Assembly (NCBI GenBank): GCA_949282745.1
Contig: CASDQM010000038.1
Location: 62,001 to 126,000 of the forward strand
DNA: 64,000 nt
Reading direction: 5' to 3'
Source of the DNA: an uncultured Sutterella sp.
Lineage (GTDB): Bacteria; Pseudomonadota; Gammaproteobacteria; Burkholderiales; Burkholderiaceae_F
The translations under genes were made by a program, and so were the position numbers. Position 1 is the first letter of the stretch. The number at the start of each line of letters is the position of its first letter. Shown piece by piece: positions 9,929 to 18,592 of the stretch. The notes beneath the pieces were generated by a model. The model saw nothing but the letters and a program-made list of their open reading frames with translations, was not told the origin of the DNA and did not search any database.

Positions 9929-12712
9929 TCAATGCGCCTCGCCCCAGTTTTCTCCCGCGCCCACTTCGGCGAGAAGCGGCACGCGCAGTTCCGCAACGCC
10001 CGCCATGATGGCGGGGAGCTTTTCCATCACCACCGCCTTTTCGGCTTCGGGCACTTCGAGTATCAGTTCGTCGTGCACCTGCAGGATGAGTTTGGCGGAA
10101 AGCCCGTCGGCTTCGAGCCACTCGGCCACGCGGCACATGGCGAGCTTGATGAGGTCCGCGGCCGTCCCCTGCATCGGCGCGTTGATGGCGGCGCGCTCGG
10201 CCGCCTGCCGCACGGGCGCACGGTTCGATTCGATGTCGGGGAGCCACAGACGGCGCCCAAACTCGGTTTCGACGAAGCCCCGCTCGTGGGCTTCGCTTCG
10301 CATACGCTCCATGTAGCGCTTCACGCCCTGATAGCGGGTGAAGTACTTGTCGATGTAGGCCTTCGCGACCTTGCGGTCGAGCCCGAGGTTGCGCGCGAGG
10401 CCGAATTCGCTCATCCCGTAGATGAGCCCGAAGTTGATCACCTTCGCCATGCGCCGCTCGTCGGGCGTCACCTCTTCGACCTTGCGCCCGAAGACTTCCG
10501 CCGCGGTCGCGCGGTGAATGTCTTCGCCGCGCGCAAAGGCGGCGAGAAGCCCCTCGTCGCCCGAGAGGTGCGCCATGATGCGAAGTTCAATCTGCGAATA
10601 GTCGGCCGAGACGATGACGGAGCCCGGCTTCGCGACGAAGGCTTCGCGCACGCGGCGACCCTCTTCCGTGCGAACCGGAATGTTCTGCAGATTGGGATCC
10701 ACGCTCGTCAAGCGCCCCGTCACGGCGGTCGCCTGACCGAAGGTCGTGTGGACGCGCCCGTCCCTTGCGCTCACCATCTTCGGGAGCTTGTCGAGATAGG
10801 TCCCGCGAAGCTTCGTGAGACGGCGGTGCTCGAGAATGATCTTCGGGAGCGGGTAGTCGTAGGCGAGTTCGGTCAGGACCTCCTCGTTCGTCGAATAGCC
10901 GCCCGTGGCGGTCTTCTTCTTGGCGGGAAGGCCCATTTCCTCAAAGAGCACCTGCGAGAGCTGCATGGGACTCGCGAGATTGAAGGGGTGGCCCGCAAGT
11001 TCGTGCGCCTGCTTTTCCAATTCGTCGATGCGAAGCGAGAGTTCGGCGCTCTGTTCCGAGAGGCGCTTCACGTCGATGTCGACGCCGTTCTCTTCCATTC
11101 GATAGAGAACGCGAAGAAGCGGGCGCTCGATCGTCCGGTAGATCGTCTCGAGCCGTTCGTCGTCGGCGAGTTCGCCCGCAAGCACGCTCCAGAGCGCGCG
11201 AAGGCACCCGACCTCTTCGGCGAGGAGCCGCCAGAGGTGGTCCCCGTCCTCAAAGAAGTCGCGCGCCGGGCGGCGCTTCGCGCCCTTTCCGAAAATCGAT
11301 TCGCGCGCGGGCAGAAGGCGTCCCAGGCGACGCGCCGCAAGCTTTCCCTCGTCGTGCGGAAGATGCGCTTCGAGAACGTAGCTCATGAGCATCGTGTCGT
11401 CGAGCGTGCCGCCCACGGTGATCCCTTCGCGGCCGAGGTAGTGAAGCGCCGTCTTCGCGTCGTGGATCACCTTCGGCGTGTCGGACGCGAACCACCCGCC
11501 GAAGGTCTCGACGAAGGCCGCCTTGTCAAAGAGGTCCAAGGGAAGAACGTAGTTCACGAGAGGCTGCAGCGAAAAGGCGACCCCCACCCAGTCGGCCTCG
11601 TCGGGCGTTCCTTCCCAAAGGAAGGAAAGCGCGACGGGCGATTCGCCCTCGTAGGCGGTGAGCGCTTCGAGGACCTTCCCCCAACCGTCGGGGAGGACCT
11701 TTTCGTAGAGCATTTCATCGGGCAACCCCGCCTCGAGGAAGGCGGACGCCTCGCGGCGCGGCGCGGGCTTTTCCTCTTCGAAGGCGGTCGGGACGGCCGC
11801 GGCCTTGAGCGCGTCTTCGAGCGTCGCCTGTGCAGGCGGCGCGTCAAAGGAGAGTCCGCCCGGCGCGGCGCGGTTCAGGGTCGACACCGACATTTCCCAA
11901 CGGCGTGCGAAGGCGGCGGTCGCCTCCGGATCGGCGGGCTTCACGACGAGTCCGCGGACGTCCTCCACGCCGGGCACCTCGCAGTCGCACTTGATCGTGA
12001 CGAGCGCGCGGGCGTCTTCGAGGAAGGGAAGACCCGCGCGGAGGTTCTCGCCGATCTTTCCCTTCACCTCGGGCGCGTGCTCGACGACGCCGTCGAGCGA
12101 CCCGTACTCGGCGATCCACTTCGCCGCCGTCTTGGGGCCGCACTTTTCAATGCCCGGCACGTTGTCGACCTTGTCGCCCATGAGCGCGAGGTAGTCGATG
12201 ATGCGTTCGGGATAGACCCCGTACTTCTCCATCACGCCCTCGCGGTCGTAGAACTTGTTGTTCATCGTGTTGAGAAGGACGGTACGGTCGTTGACGAGCT
12301 GCGCCATGTCCTTGTCGCCCGTCGCAATGACGGCGTCAAGGCCCAGCGCTTCGGCGCGCTTAGCAAGCGTCGCGATCACGTCGTCGGCTTCGACGCCCGA
12401 AACCGAGAGGATCGGCCAGCCGAGCTTTTCGACGATTTCGCGAAGCGGCCCGATCTGCACGCGCAGGTCGTCGGGCATGGGCGGGCGGTTCGCCTTGTAT
12501 TCGGGGAAGCGTTCGTGGCGGAAGTTGCGCCCGGGCGCGTCGAAGACGATCGCCGCGTATTCGGGCTTCGTGAGGCTCCAGACCTTGCCGAGCATCCCGA
12601 GAAAACCCTTCATGGCTCCCGTCGGTTCGTTCGCGCTCGTGCGCAGGTCGGGAAGACCGTGGTAGGCGCGAAAGAGATAGTTGGAGCCGTCGATCAGTAG
12701 AATTTTGGCCAT
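9929..12712 (-). CDS. polA: DNA polymerase I
   Basis: Repair and Okazaki-fragment polymerase, 927 residues. The 5'-3' exonuclease domain is about 1-290 (LLIDGSNYLFRAYHG, GVEADDVIATL, GDKDMAQLV, MGDKVDNVPG). The polymerase domain is about 530-927, with motif A DYSQIELR, motif B RRMAKVINFGLIYG and motif C QVHDELILEVPE. The middle 3'-5' exonuclease-like domain (about 330-525) lacks the acidic metal ligands: the DxE of Exo I reads as SFLWEG, the Asp of NLKYD is Ala in DAKTALHYL, and Exo III is also altered. The enzyme is therefore probably unable to proofread, as in Taq polymerase. The ATG at 12712 has only a weak ribosome site, but the N-terminus matches the family. Confidence 0.97.
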   Translation of the reverse strand: MAKILLIDGSNYLFRAYHGLPDLRTSANEPTGAMKGFLGMLGKVWSLTKPEYAAIVFDAPGRNFRHERFPEYKANRPPMPDDLRVQIGPLREIVEKLGWPILSVSGVEADDVIATLAKRAEALGLDAVIATGDKDMAQLVNDRTVLLNTMNNKFYDREGVMEKYGVYPERIIDYLALMGDKVDNVPGIEKCGPKTAAKWIAEYGSLDGVVEHAPEVKGKIGENLRAGLPFLEDARALVTIKCDCEVPGVEDVRGLVVKPADPEATAAFARRWEMSVSTLNRAAPGGLSFDAPPAQATLEDALKAAAVPTAFEEEKPAPRREASAFLEAGLPDEMLYEKVLPDGWGKVLEALTAYEGESPVALSFLWEGTPDEADWVGVAFSLQPLVNYVLPLDLFDKAAFVETFGGWFASDTPKVIHDAKTALHYLGREGITVGGTLDDTMLMSYVLEAHLPHDEGKLAARRLGRLLPARESIFGKGAKRRPARDFFEDGDHLWRLLAEEVGCLRALWSVLAGELADDERLETIYRTIERPLLRVLYRMEENGVDIDVKRLSEQSAELSLRIDELEKQAHELAGHPFNLASPMQLSQVLFEEMGLPAKKKTATGGYSTNEEVLTELAYDYPLPKIILEHRRLTKLRGTYLDKLPKMVSARDGRVHTTFGQATAVTGRLTSVDPNLQNIPVRTEEGRRVREAFVAKPGSVIVSADYSQIELRIMAHLSGDEGLLAAFARGEDIHRATAAEVFGRKVEEVTPDERRMAKVINFGLIYGMSEFGLARNLGLDRKVAKAYIDKYFTRYQGVKRYMERMRSEAHERGFVETEFGRRLWLPDIESNRAPVRQAAERAAINAPMQGTAADLIKLAMCRVAEWLEADGLSAKLILQVHDELILEVPEAEKAVVMEKLPAIMAGVAELRVPLLAEVGAGENWGEAH

Positions 12713-12905
12713 TTTGCGTTCGTGGCGGAAAATCGCGATGGCGAAAGTATAGCGGGAAGCGCCCCGCCCTCCCCGCGCGGCAACGTTTTCTCACCCGGAA
12801 AACCCGGCCGCTGTGAACCGTCGGCAAGTTTGACGTGGCAAAATAGAAGTGGGACCCGGCCGTTCCGGCCGGGCAGCATCCCCTTCTACAAAAAAGAGAA
12901 AATCC

Positions 12906-13337
12906 ATGCGCAAGATTTGGTGCACACTCCTCACGCTCGGCTCCTTCGCGGCGACCGTGACCGCCGCTCCGCTCGACGCCCCGCCTCCCTACGCGGGCGA
13001 CAGCGAGACGGTGCGCGAAACGTTGCCGCCGCCCAAGATCGTGCTCGAAAAGAAGTCGCCCGACGAGGGCATGTCGCTCGCCCCTTCGGAAGAAGACATC
13101 CGCAAGGCTCGGGAAGACCGTGAACGGGGCGTCGTCCCCAAGGTTCCCGAAAAGCGCACGAAGATCGAGGCCGTGCGCGACCAGGACAACCGCGTTACCG
13201 AATACGTGGTGACGCCGGGATCGACGCAGATCCCCTACACGATGGAAAACCGCGCCGAGCGGCCCATCGACACGAGCCCGGGCGGCAACTCCCAGGGCAC
13301 CCTCGGTACGCCGAAGTTCCTGCAGTTCGGTTGGTAA
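12906..13337 (+). CDS. DUF2782 family exported protein
   Basis: A protein of 143 residues with a Sec leader (MRKIWCTLLTLGSFAATVTA), a Pro-rich linker, a charged helix (about 55-80) and a C-terminal segment TKIEAVRDQDNRVTEYVVTPG typical of DUF2782. The family is common in betaproteobacteria, where I recall it next to polA as here; its function is unknown. The ATG at 12906 was chosen because it opens the signal peptide; the frame extends to 12849 without one. A strong terminator follows. Confidence 0.75.
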   Translation: MRKIWCTLLTLGSFAATVTAAPLDAPPPYAGDSETVRETLPPPKIVLEKKSPDEGMSLAPSEEDIRKAREDRERGVVPKVPEKRTKIEAVRDQDNRVTEYVVTPGSTQIPYTMENRAERPIDTSPGGNSQGTLGTPKFLQFGW

Positions 13338-13356
13338 TTCCGAGTTTCCTTCGTTT

Positions 13357-13386
13357 CCGGCCGCCGGAATCCCGGCGGCCTTTTCC
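13357..13386 (+). terminator. Intrinsic terminator after the DUF2782 gene
   Basis: GGCCGCCGG (13359-13367) and CCGGCGGCC (13372-13380) form a 9 bp stem followed by TTTT. Confidence 0.8.
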
Positions 13387-13409
13387 GTTCATTCTTTGCA
13401 TTTTTCGTC

Positions 13410-14165
13410 ATGGCCCTTCCCGCCTCCCAAGGTCTCGTCTGGTTTCGCGAAGCCCTTCGGGCGCTCAAGAACCAACCCGTCGCCCTCTCCGGGATCGTCG
13501 TCTTCAATCTCCTCATGATGGGGATTCTCTCGAGCCTCCCCATCGTGGGACTCGTGCTTGCGTCGCTCTGGATGCCGTTCGGCGTCGTGCTCACGGCCGA
13601 AGGCGCGCGCGACGCGCTCGACGGACGCATTCCCCGCTACACGCCCCTGAAGGAAGCCTGGGCGAACCGCACGGGCCGCCTCGGACTCTTTACGGTCGGC
13701 ATCGTCTCAGCCGTCGCCATGGAAATCATTTCGGCCGTCTTCGCGCTTCTCGGGCGCGACCAGATCGCCGCCTGGGTGATAGACGAACAGGGGATCTCCA
13801 TCGAGAGCGTTCTCGCAAACTTCCCGACGACGGCGGCCCTTGTAGCTCTTCTGCTCAACGTCCTTCTCTGGATGGCGACCACCTTCCCGCCGCTTCTCAT
13901 CCACCGCGCGGGTCAGGCGCCCATGCAGAGCATCTTCTATTCCTTCTTCGGGATCCTCAAGAACTGGGCGTCCGTTCTCGTCTTCGTTCTGGTGCTGGGC
14001 CTTCTCACCGCCGCCCTCTCGGCCGTGAGCGTCATGATCTCGATTGCGATGGGGATTCCCTCGGCCTGGGGCTACTTCACGCCCTTCATCGTCGTCTTCC
14101 TCACGTCCATCGCGCAGGCGGGCGTCTGGTCGATGTACCGGGACATCTTTCAGGGAAGCCGCTGA
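13410..14165 (+). CDS. Multi-spanning membrane protein, BPSS1780-like
   Basis: Inner-membrane protein of 251 residues. An amphipathic N-terminus (GLVWFREALRALKNQP) leads into about six hydrophobic helices (near 30-48, 50-70, 92-115, 140-165, 188-215 and 222-245). The start, a Trp-containing helix followed by a hairpin of helices, is the pattern of the betaproteobacterial BPSS1780 family, whose function is unknown. It lies 72 bases after the DUF2782 gene with a terminator between, so it is probably transcribed separately. A terminator follows. Confidence 0.65.
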   Translation: MALPASQGLVWFREALRALKNQPVALSGIVVFNLLMMGILSSLPIVGLVLASLWMPFGVVLTAEGARDALDGRIPRYTPLKEAWANRTGRLGLFTVGIVSAVAMEIISAVFALLGRDQIAAWVIDEQGISIESVLANFPTTAALVALLLNVLLWMATTFPPLLIHRAGQAPMQSIFYSFFGILKNWASVLVFVLVLGLLTAALSAVSVMISIAMGIPSAWGYFTPFIVVFLTSIAQAGVWSMYRDIFQGSR

Positions 14166-14187
14166 GCCGGTTTTCCACTCACACGAA

Positions 14188-14215
14188 GGGGCGCCGCGGC
14201 GCCCCTTTTCTTTTT
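14188..14215 (+). terminator. Intrinsic terminator after the membrane protein
   Basis: The palindrome GGGGCGCCGCGGCGCCCC (about 14189-14206) is followed by a T-rich tract. Confidence 0.8.
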
Positions 14216-14236
14216 TCCTGAACTACTCAACTCCGT

Positions 14237-14279
14237 TGTACACAATTTAGTTGACATTGACAGCAAATTTGTGTACACA
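14237..14279 (+). promoter_or_regulatory. hicB promoter with flanking inverted-repeat operator
   Basis: TGTACACAA (14237-14245) and TTGTGTACA (14269-14277) are perfect 9 bp inverted arms. A consensus -35 TTGACA (14251-14256) lies between them, and the -10-like TACACA (14274-14279) overlaps the right arm. HicB proteins bind operators at their own promoters, so this is the expected autoregulatory site. The promoter and operator are 70-110 bases before the hicB start. Confidence 0.75.
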
Positions 14280-14309
14280 TGCTCACGGAACCGGTTCATT
14301 TGACAAACC

Positions 14310-14330
14310 GAGGGAGGTGACGCCTCCCTC
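14310..14330 (+). promoter_or_regulatory. Leader hairpin upstream of hicB
   Basis: GAGGGAGG (14310-14317) and CCTCCCTC (14323-14330) form a perfect 8 bp stem with a five-base loop, 17 bases before the hicB ATG. There is no T-run, so it is a leader structure rather than a terminator; it could tie up ribosome-binding purines. Confidence 0.45.
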
Positions 14331-14346
14331 ACCTTCTTCGAGCGAA

Positions 14347-14802
14347 ATGTATTCAGGAAATAACACCGTGTCGTCTTCTTATCGCTTTCCCGCGCAGGTT
14401 GAGCCGAATGGAAAAGGCGGATTCATCGCCTCCTTCAAGGACGTTCCCGAAGCCTTGACGGAAGCGGCAACGGTGGAGGAACTCAAGGAAAACGCTCTGG
14501 ACGCGCTCGTCACGGCCATCGATTTCTACATCGAAGATCGCCGAGCGTTTCCCGAGCCGTCCGCCGCTGCCGAAGAGGATTTGGTCGTTGAACTCCCTGC
14601 GTCCGTCATCGCCAAGATTCTTCTTCTCAATGCCATGATCGAGACCAATACCCGCCCCGTCGATCTCGCCAGAAAGCTTGGCGTATCCCGACAAGAAGTC
14701 AACAGGATTACGGATCTGCATCACGCGACCAAAATCGACACCATTGCGCGTGCCCTTCATGCCTTGAACCGTGAGCTGAACCTCTCGGTTTCGGTTGTCT
14801 GA
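14347..14802 (+). CDS. hicB: HicB-family antitoxin, without an adjacent HicA
   Basis: A protein of 151 residues. The HicB-like fold (FPAQVEPNGKGGFIASFKDVPEALTEAAT, about residues 11-40) is followed by a C-terminal helix-turn-helix (DLARKLGVSRQEVNRI, about 106-121). In intact pairs HicB neutralises the HicA mRNA-cleaving toxin and represses the operon. No hicA-sized frame exists on either side: the nearest genes are the BPSS1780-like protein and dinB. It is an orphan antitoxin or a free-standing autoregulated regulator. Start: the ATG at 14347 opens the conserved domain; the frame runs back through the promoter, which cannot be coding. Confidence 0.85.
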   Translation: MYSGNNTVSSSYRFPAQVEPNGKGGFIASFKDVPEALTEAATVEELKENALDALVTAIDFYIEDRRAFPEPSAAAEEDLVVELPASVIAKILLLNAMIETNTRPVDLARKLGVSRQEVNRITDLHHATKIDTIARALHALNRELNLSVSVV

Positions 14803-14829
14803 GACATCGCCCCTTCGGAAGGAACATCG

Positions 14830-14863
14830 AAAGAGCTCTCGGTCTTCCGGGGGCTCTTTTTCG
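14830..14863 (+). terminator. Intrinsic terminator after hicB
   Basis: AAAGAGC (14830-14836) pairs with GCTCTTT (14853-14859) and is followed by TTT. It also separates hicB from the 3' end of dinB on the other strand. Confidence 0.7.
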
Positions 14864-14881
14864 CTTCACAGTCGACGGGAA

Positions 14882-15988
14882 TCAGTCCCCGGGCAACGCG
14901 GCAAGATCGAAAAGAAGCGGCTGCCGCTCATCGACGGGCGTGCTCACGGTGAGGCCGAGAAGCCGCACGCCGCGCTCGGGGATCGTCGCGCCGTCGAGGA
15001 GTTCGTCGGCGAGCCGCAGGATTTCTCTGCGGTCCGTGATCGCCGTCCCGACCGAGATGCTCCTCGTCCTCGTCGTGAAGTCGTAATGACGGATCTTGAG
15101 CGTGAGGGTCGAACCCCGAAAGCCCGAACGTGCGAGACGCCCTTCCAATTCTTCCGCGAGACGCCGAAGCGCGTCTTCGAGAAGGGCCCTATGGCGGATG
15201 TCCTCCTCAAAAGTTTCTTCGCAACCCACGCTCTTTCGAATGCGCTCGGGGCGCACCGGACGGTTGTCGATCCCGCGGGAGAACTGGTAGAGGATGCTCC
15301 CCATTTCACCGAAGTGAGCGATCAGTTCATTTAGAGACAACGCCCGGATTTTCGGTGCGGAATCGAGTCCCAGTTCATGGAGTCGCTTCGCCGTCGCTGG
15401 TCCTACGCCCCAGAAGGCCTCGACGGGCAGCTGGTCGATGAAGGAGAGCGCCCGATCCGGATGGATCGTGCAGAGGCCGTCGGGCTTACGCCAGTCGGAC
15501 GCGACCTTCGCGAGAAACTTGTTGTAGGAAACGCCCGCGCTCGCGACGAGGTTGAGTTCCGTTCGGATCGCCTTTTTGATGGCCTTCGCGACCTCCACGC
15601 CGAGCGTGAGCCCCGCCTTGTTTTCCGTGACGTCGAGAAAGGCTTCGTCGATCGAAATGGGCTCGATCACGTCGGTAAAACGTAGGAAAATCTCGTGAAT
15701 CTCGGCCGACACGGCCTTGTAGTGGCTCATGCGCCCTTCAACGAAGATGAGGCCGGGGCAGAGTTGCCGCGCGCGCGACGAGGGCATGGCGCTTCGCACG
15801 CCGAACTGCCGCGCCTCGTAGCTTGCCGTCGCCACGACGCCTCGACCGTCGGCGTGTCCGACCGCAATGGGACGCCCGCGCAGTTCGGGGCGGTCGCGCT
15901 GCTCGACCGACGCGTAGAAGGCGTCCATGTCGACGTGCACGATTTTCCGATGCGTGTCGTTGCGAAAAAGGGGCGTCTCGGTCGGCAT
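14882..15988 (-). CDS. dinB: DNA polymerase IV (Y family)
   Basis: Error-prone translesion polymerase that extends past damaged bases. Motifs: VHVDMDAFYASVEQRD (catalytic Asp), VVATASYEARQFGVRSAMP, ISIDEAFLDVT (catalytic Asp-Glu), SAGVSYNKFLAKVASD, and the little-finger region after about residue 240. It ends QPLLFDLAALPGD, a plausible beta-clamp-binding tail (QPLLFDL). The start used is the ATG at 15986-15988 (MPTETPLFRND, 368 residues). An ATG 42 bases upstream (16030) is possible and would overlap the divergent promoter region more. I see no obvious LexA box in the 51-base gap to the divergent sensor gene. Confidence 0.95.
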   Translation of the reverse strand: MPTETPLFRNDTHRKIVHVDMDAFYASVEQRDRPELRGRPIAVGHADGRGVVATASYEARQFGVRSAMPSSRARQLCPGLIFVEGRMSHYKAVSAEIHEIFLRFTDVIEPISIDEAFLDVTENKAGLTLGVEVAKAIKKAIRTELNLVASAGVSYNKFLAKVASDWRKPDGLCTIHPDRALSFIDQLPVEAFWGVGPATAKRLHELGLDSAPKIRALSLNELIAHFGEMGSILYQFSRGIDNRPVRPERIRKSVGCEETFEEDIRHRALLEDALRRLAEELEGRLARSGFRGSTLTLKIRHYDFTTRTRSISVGTAITDRREILRLADELLDGATIPERGVRLLGLTVSTPVDERQPLLFDLAALPGD

Positions 15989-16080
15989 TCTGCGAGAAAA
16001 AAGACGGAAAGAGGAAGAGAATCTTTTCATCCTATCAGAAGACGGGCATAATCGATGGGATCACGAATCCCGCGCACGCC

Positions 16081-17949
16081 ATGACCTTTGTCCCCTCCGA
16101 CCGCGTCCGCCGACCATTCACTGCGGCGCTTCTTCTCTCCCTTGTCCTTGCGCTCGGCGCGGCGCACGCCGCCCAACCCACGACGGTTCGCATCGGGCTA
16201 CTCAACTTCGAGTCGGAAACCTCGTACCTGAGCCGCCGAGACAACGTGCAGCGGACGATGATGGCGTACCTGCAGGAGAAGATCCCGGAACTGCGTATCG
16301 AGCCACATTACTACACGACGCAGGAACTCACGCGCGCAATCGAGCGCAGGGAGGTCGAATTCTTTCTCGGGAGCTCGGGCTTCTATGTCTCGATGATTCC
16401 GAAGAGCGTGCGCGACGTCGCAACCCTCATCTCGCCCAACTTCCCCGATCCGAATCAGGTGGTCGCGGGCGCAATCTTCGTGCGCGCGGACCGAAGGGAC
16501 TTGACCGACATCGCGTCGCTCGAAGGCAAGACGGCGGTCTCGACCCATCCGCTCAACTTCATGACCTATCAGATCAATCTCGGCGAGATCGCGAAGGCCG
16601 GGTACGATCCCGACCGCTTCTTTCACGAGACGCTCTTTACGAACAACCGCCCCGTGGAGGTAATGCGGGCGGTGCTCGAAGGCCGCGCCGACGTGGGGTT
16701 CCTGCGCGCCTGCATGGTCGAGGGAATTTCCGCGCGCAATCCCGAGTTTCAGGGGAAGTTCCGATTCATCAACCGCCGCCTCGGGCCCCGCGAAGAGCGC
16801 CTCGGCTGCCGCTACTCGACCGACGCGTATCCGGGTTGGACCATGGCGGTGGTTCCCCACACGCCGCCCGCCATCACGCACCGCGTCGCGTTGGCGCTCC
16901 TTTCGATGAAACCCGAAGAAACTCCGGCGGGCTACTCCTGGTCACTCGCCACGAACTTTGAAGACATCAACAACCTTTTCCGGACGCTACGCATCGGTCC
17001 CTACGAATACCTGCGGCACTGGACGGTCAAGCGCATATTCGAGCAATTCTGGCCCGCGTTGCTTTTCCTTCTCGGGGTCTTTTTGACCTGGGTGCTTCAC
17101 TGGTGGCGCGTCGAAAAACTCGTCGTGCGCCGCACGCGCGAGCTTGAAGCCGCTCTCGTTCGCGAACGCGAAACCGAAGAGAACGCCCGCCGACTCACGG
17201 GGCGTCTCGAAGCCCTGCAGCGAACGAGAACGGTCGAGCAGCTCTCGAGCATCTTCGCGCACGACCTGGGGCAACCCCTTTCCGCCATGCGCTACGCGCT
17301 CCGGGGGCTTGAAACCCTGCTTCGCCGCGCAAAGTCTGGCGACGCGCGCGAGGGGGATGAAACTCGCATCCAAGAGTGCATCAAGACCCTTCGCTCGCAG
17401 TTGGAGCGTTCGGCCGACATGATCGAGCGCGTTCGCTCCTACGCCAAACGACGCGACGGCCGCGAGAATCCGGTCGACCTGAAGGCGGTCGCGCAAGAAG
17501 TCGCGCGCGAACTCGGACAGTCGAAATCGAGCCGCACGCAGGTAACGCTCGACCTTCCCGAAGAAGCGGCGGTGGTGGAGGGCAACAACCTCGAACTCTT
17601 CCTCCTGCTTCTGAACCTTCTGAAAAACGCCCAGCGCGCGACCGAAGAGGCGAAAGTCGACGCGCCCGTGCGGGTGCGCCTCATCAAGACGCCCGAGAAA
17701 ATCCGTCTTACGGTCGAAAACGACGGACGCATGCTCTCGGACGAAGAGGTCGCCAAGCTCGGCACGCCTTTCTCGACGACGAGCGAAGAGGGCTTGGGAC
17801 TCGGCCTCGTCATCGTACAATCCATCGCCGAAGCGCACCGCGCCAAGCTTTTCTACCGCGCCCGCGAAACGGGCGGGCTTTTGGTGACGCTCGACTTTTC
17901 GCCCTTTGAGCGCACCGAATCCACTCAACCGCAAGGAACCGAATCATGA
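16081..17949 (+). CDS. TtrS-like sensor histidine kinase with periplasmic PhnD-type domain
   Basis: Membrane sensor of 622 residues. It has a signal peptide or first helix (about 10-32), then a periplasmic substrate-binding domain of the phosphonate/TtrS type (about 35-290, TVRIGLLNFESETS...), then a transmembrane helix (about 322-342, PALLFLLGVFLTWVLHW). A coiled coil precedes a HisKA region with H-box FAHDLGQPL (His about 394) and an ATPase domain (NLLKNAQRA, GLGLGLVIVQS). TtrS kinases detect an electron acceptor in the periplasm. The gene overlaps the response-regulator gene by four bases and lies upstream of a Tat-exported flavin reductase, so the ligand is probably that enzyme's substrate. 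The ATG at 16081 opens the leader; the open frame upstream lies over dinB. Confidence 0.88.
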   Translation: MTFVPSDRVRRPFTAALLLSLVLALGAAHAAQPTTVRIGLLNFESETSYLSRRDNVQRTMMAYLQEKIPELRIEPHYYTTQELTRAIERREVEFFLGSSGFYVSMIPKSVRDVATLISPNFPDPNQVVAGAIFVRADRRDLTDIASLEGKTAVSTHPLNFMTYQINLGEIAKAGYDPDRFFHETLFTNNRPVEVMRAVLEGRADVGFLRACMVEGISARNPEFQGKFRFINRRLGPREERLGCRYSTDAYPGWTMAVVPHTPPAITHRVALALLSMKPEETPAGYSWSLATNFEDINNLFRTLRIGPYEYLRHWTVKRIFEQFWPALLFLLGVFLTWVLHWWRVEKLVVRRTRELEAALVRERETEENARRLTGRLEALQRTRTVEQLSSIFAHDLGQPLSAMRYALRGLETLLRRAKSGDAREGDETRIQECIKTLRSQLERSADMIERVRSYAKRRDGRENPVDLKAVAQEVARELGQSKSSRTQVTLDLPEEAAVVEGNNLELFLLLLNLLKNAQRATEEAKVDAPVRVRLIKTPEKIRLTVENDGRMLSDEEVAKLGTPFSTTSEEGLGLGLVIVQSIAEAHRAKLFYRARETGGLLVTLDFSPFERTESTQPQGTES

Positions 17950-18584
17950 CCACGCCCCCGCAGGACGCCCTGATCCGCATCGTCGACGACGAAAGCGACG
18001 TGTGCGAAGCCCTTTCCCTCATGCTCGACATCGAAGGCTGGCGCACGAAGGTGTACCACCGCGCGTTCGACTTTCTCGTCGAAGACGACCCGAGAGTGTC
18101 CGGCTGTCTTCTGCTTGACGTTCGGATGCCGAACATGACGGGCCTGGAACTCCAGGAAGAAATGCAGAAGCGAAACCTGAAGCTTCCGATCGTCTTCATC
18201 ACGGGGCACGCCGACATCGACGTCGCGATTGCGTCCCTGAAACGCGGAGCGCTCGACTTTCTTCTGAAACCCGTCGACGACCAAAAGCTTCTCGACGCGA
18301 TCGATCAGGCCGTGCGGGTCGACCGTCAGCGAAGAGCCGGACTCACGGGCGGCGACGCCGTGCGTGACGGCTTTCAGAAGCTCTCCTCGCGCGAGCGCGA
18401 AATCCTCGCCCTCTTTCTCTCGGGCCTCAACGACCGCTCGGTCGCGGAGCGCCTCAGTCTCTCCGAGCGCACCGTGCAGGGGCACCGCGCGAAGATCTAC
18501 GCGAAGTTCGGACTTCACACCGCCAAGGAACTCGAGGCGATCTCGCACGAACTCGAACCGCTTCTTCAAGAAGCGCTTCTCTGA
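17946..18584 (+). CDS. TtrR/FixJ-type response regulator
   Basis: Cytoplasmic transcription factor of 212 residues. The receiver domain (1-120) has the acidic pair VDDE, phosphoacceptor Asp58 (LLLDVRMP) and Lys in LLKPVD. The C-terminal LuxR-type helix-turn-helix runs about 145-205 (LSSREREILALFLSGLNDRSVAERL, RTVQGHRAKIYAKF). Coupled by ATGA overlap to the sensor gene. The likely target is the reductase promoter at 18590-18668, where AAAATGAC half-sites repeat. Long branch similarity to TtrR supports control of an anaerobic reductase. Confidence 0.9.
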   Translation: MTTPPQDALIRIVDDESDVCEALSLMLDIEGWRTKVYHRAFDFLVEDDPRVSGCLLLDVRMPNMTGLELQEEMQKRNLKLPIVFITGHADIDVAIASLKRGALDFLLKPVDDQKLLDAIDQAVRVDRQRRAGLTGGDAVRDGFQKLSSREREILALFLSGLNDRSVAERLSLSERTVQGHRAKIYAKFGLHTAKELEAISHELEPLLQEALL

Positions 18585-18592
18585 CGTTGCAA

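Noticed and set aside
9932..12700. A 922-codon plus-strand frame opposite polA
   Set aside because: Same shadow effect; polA on the other strand has full family motifs.
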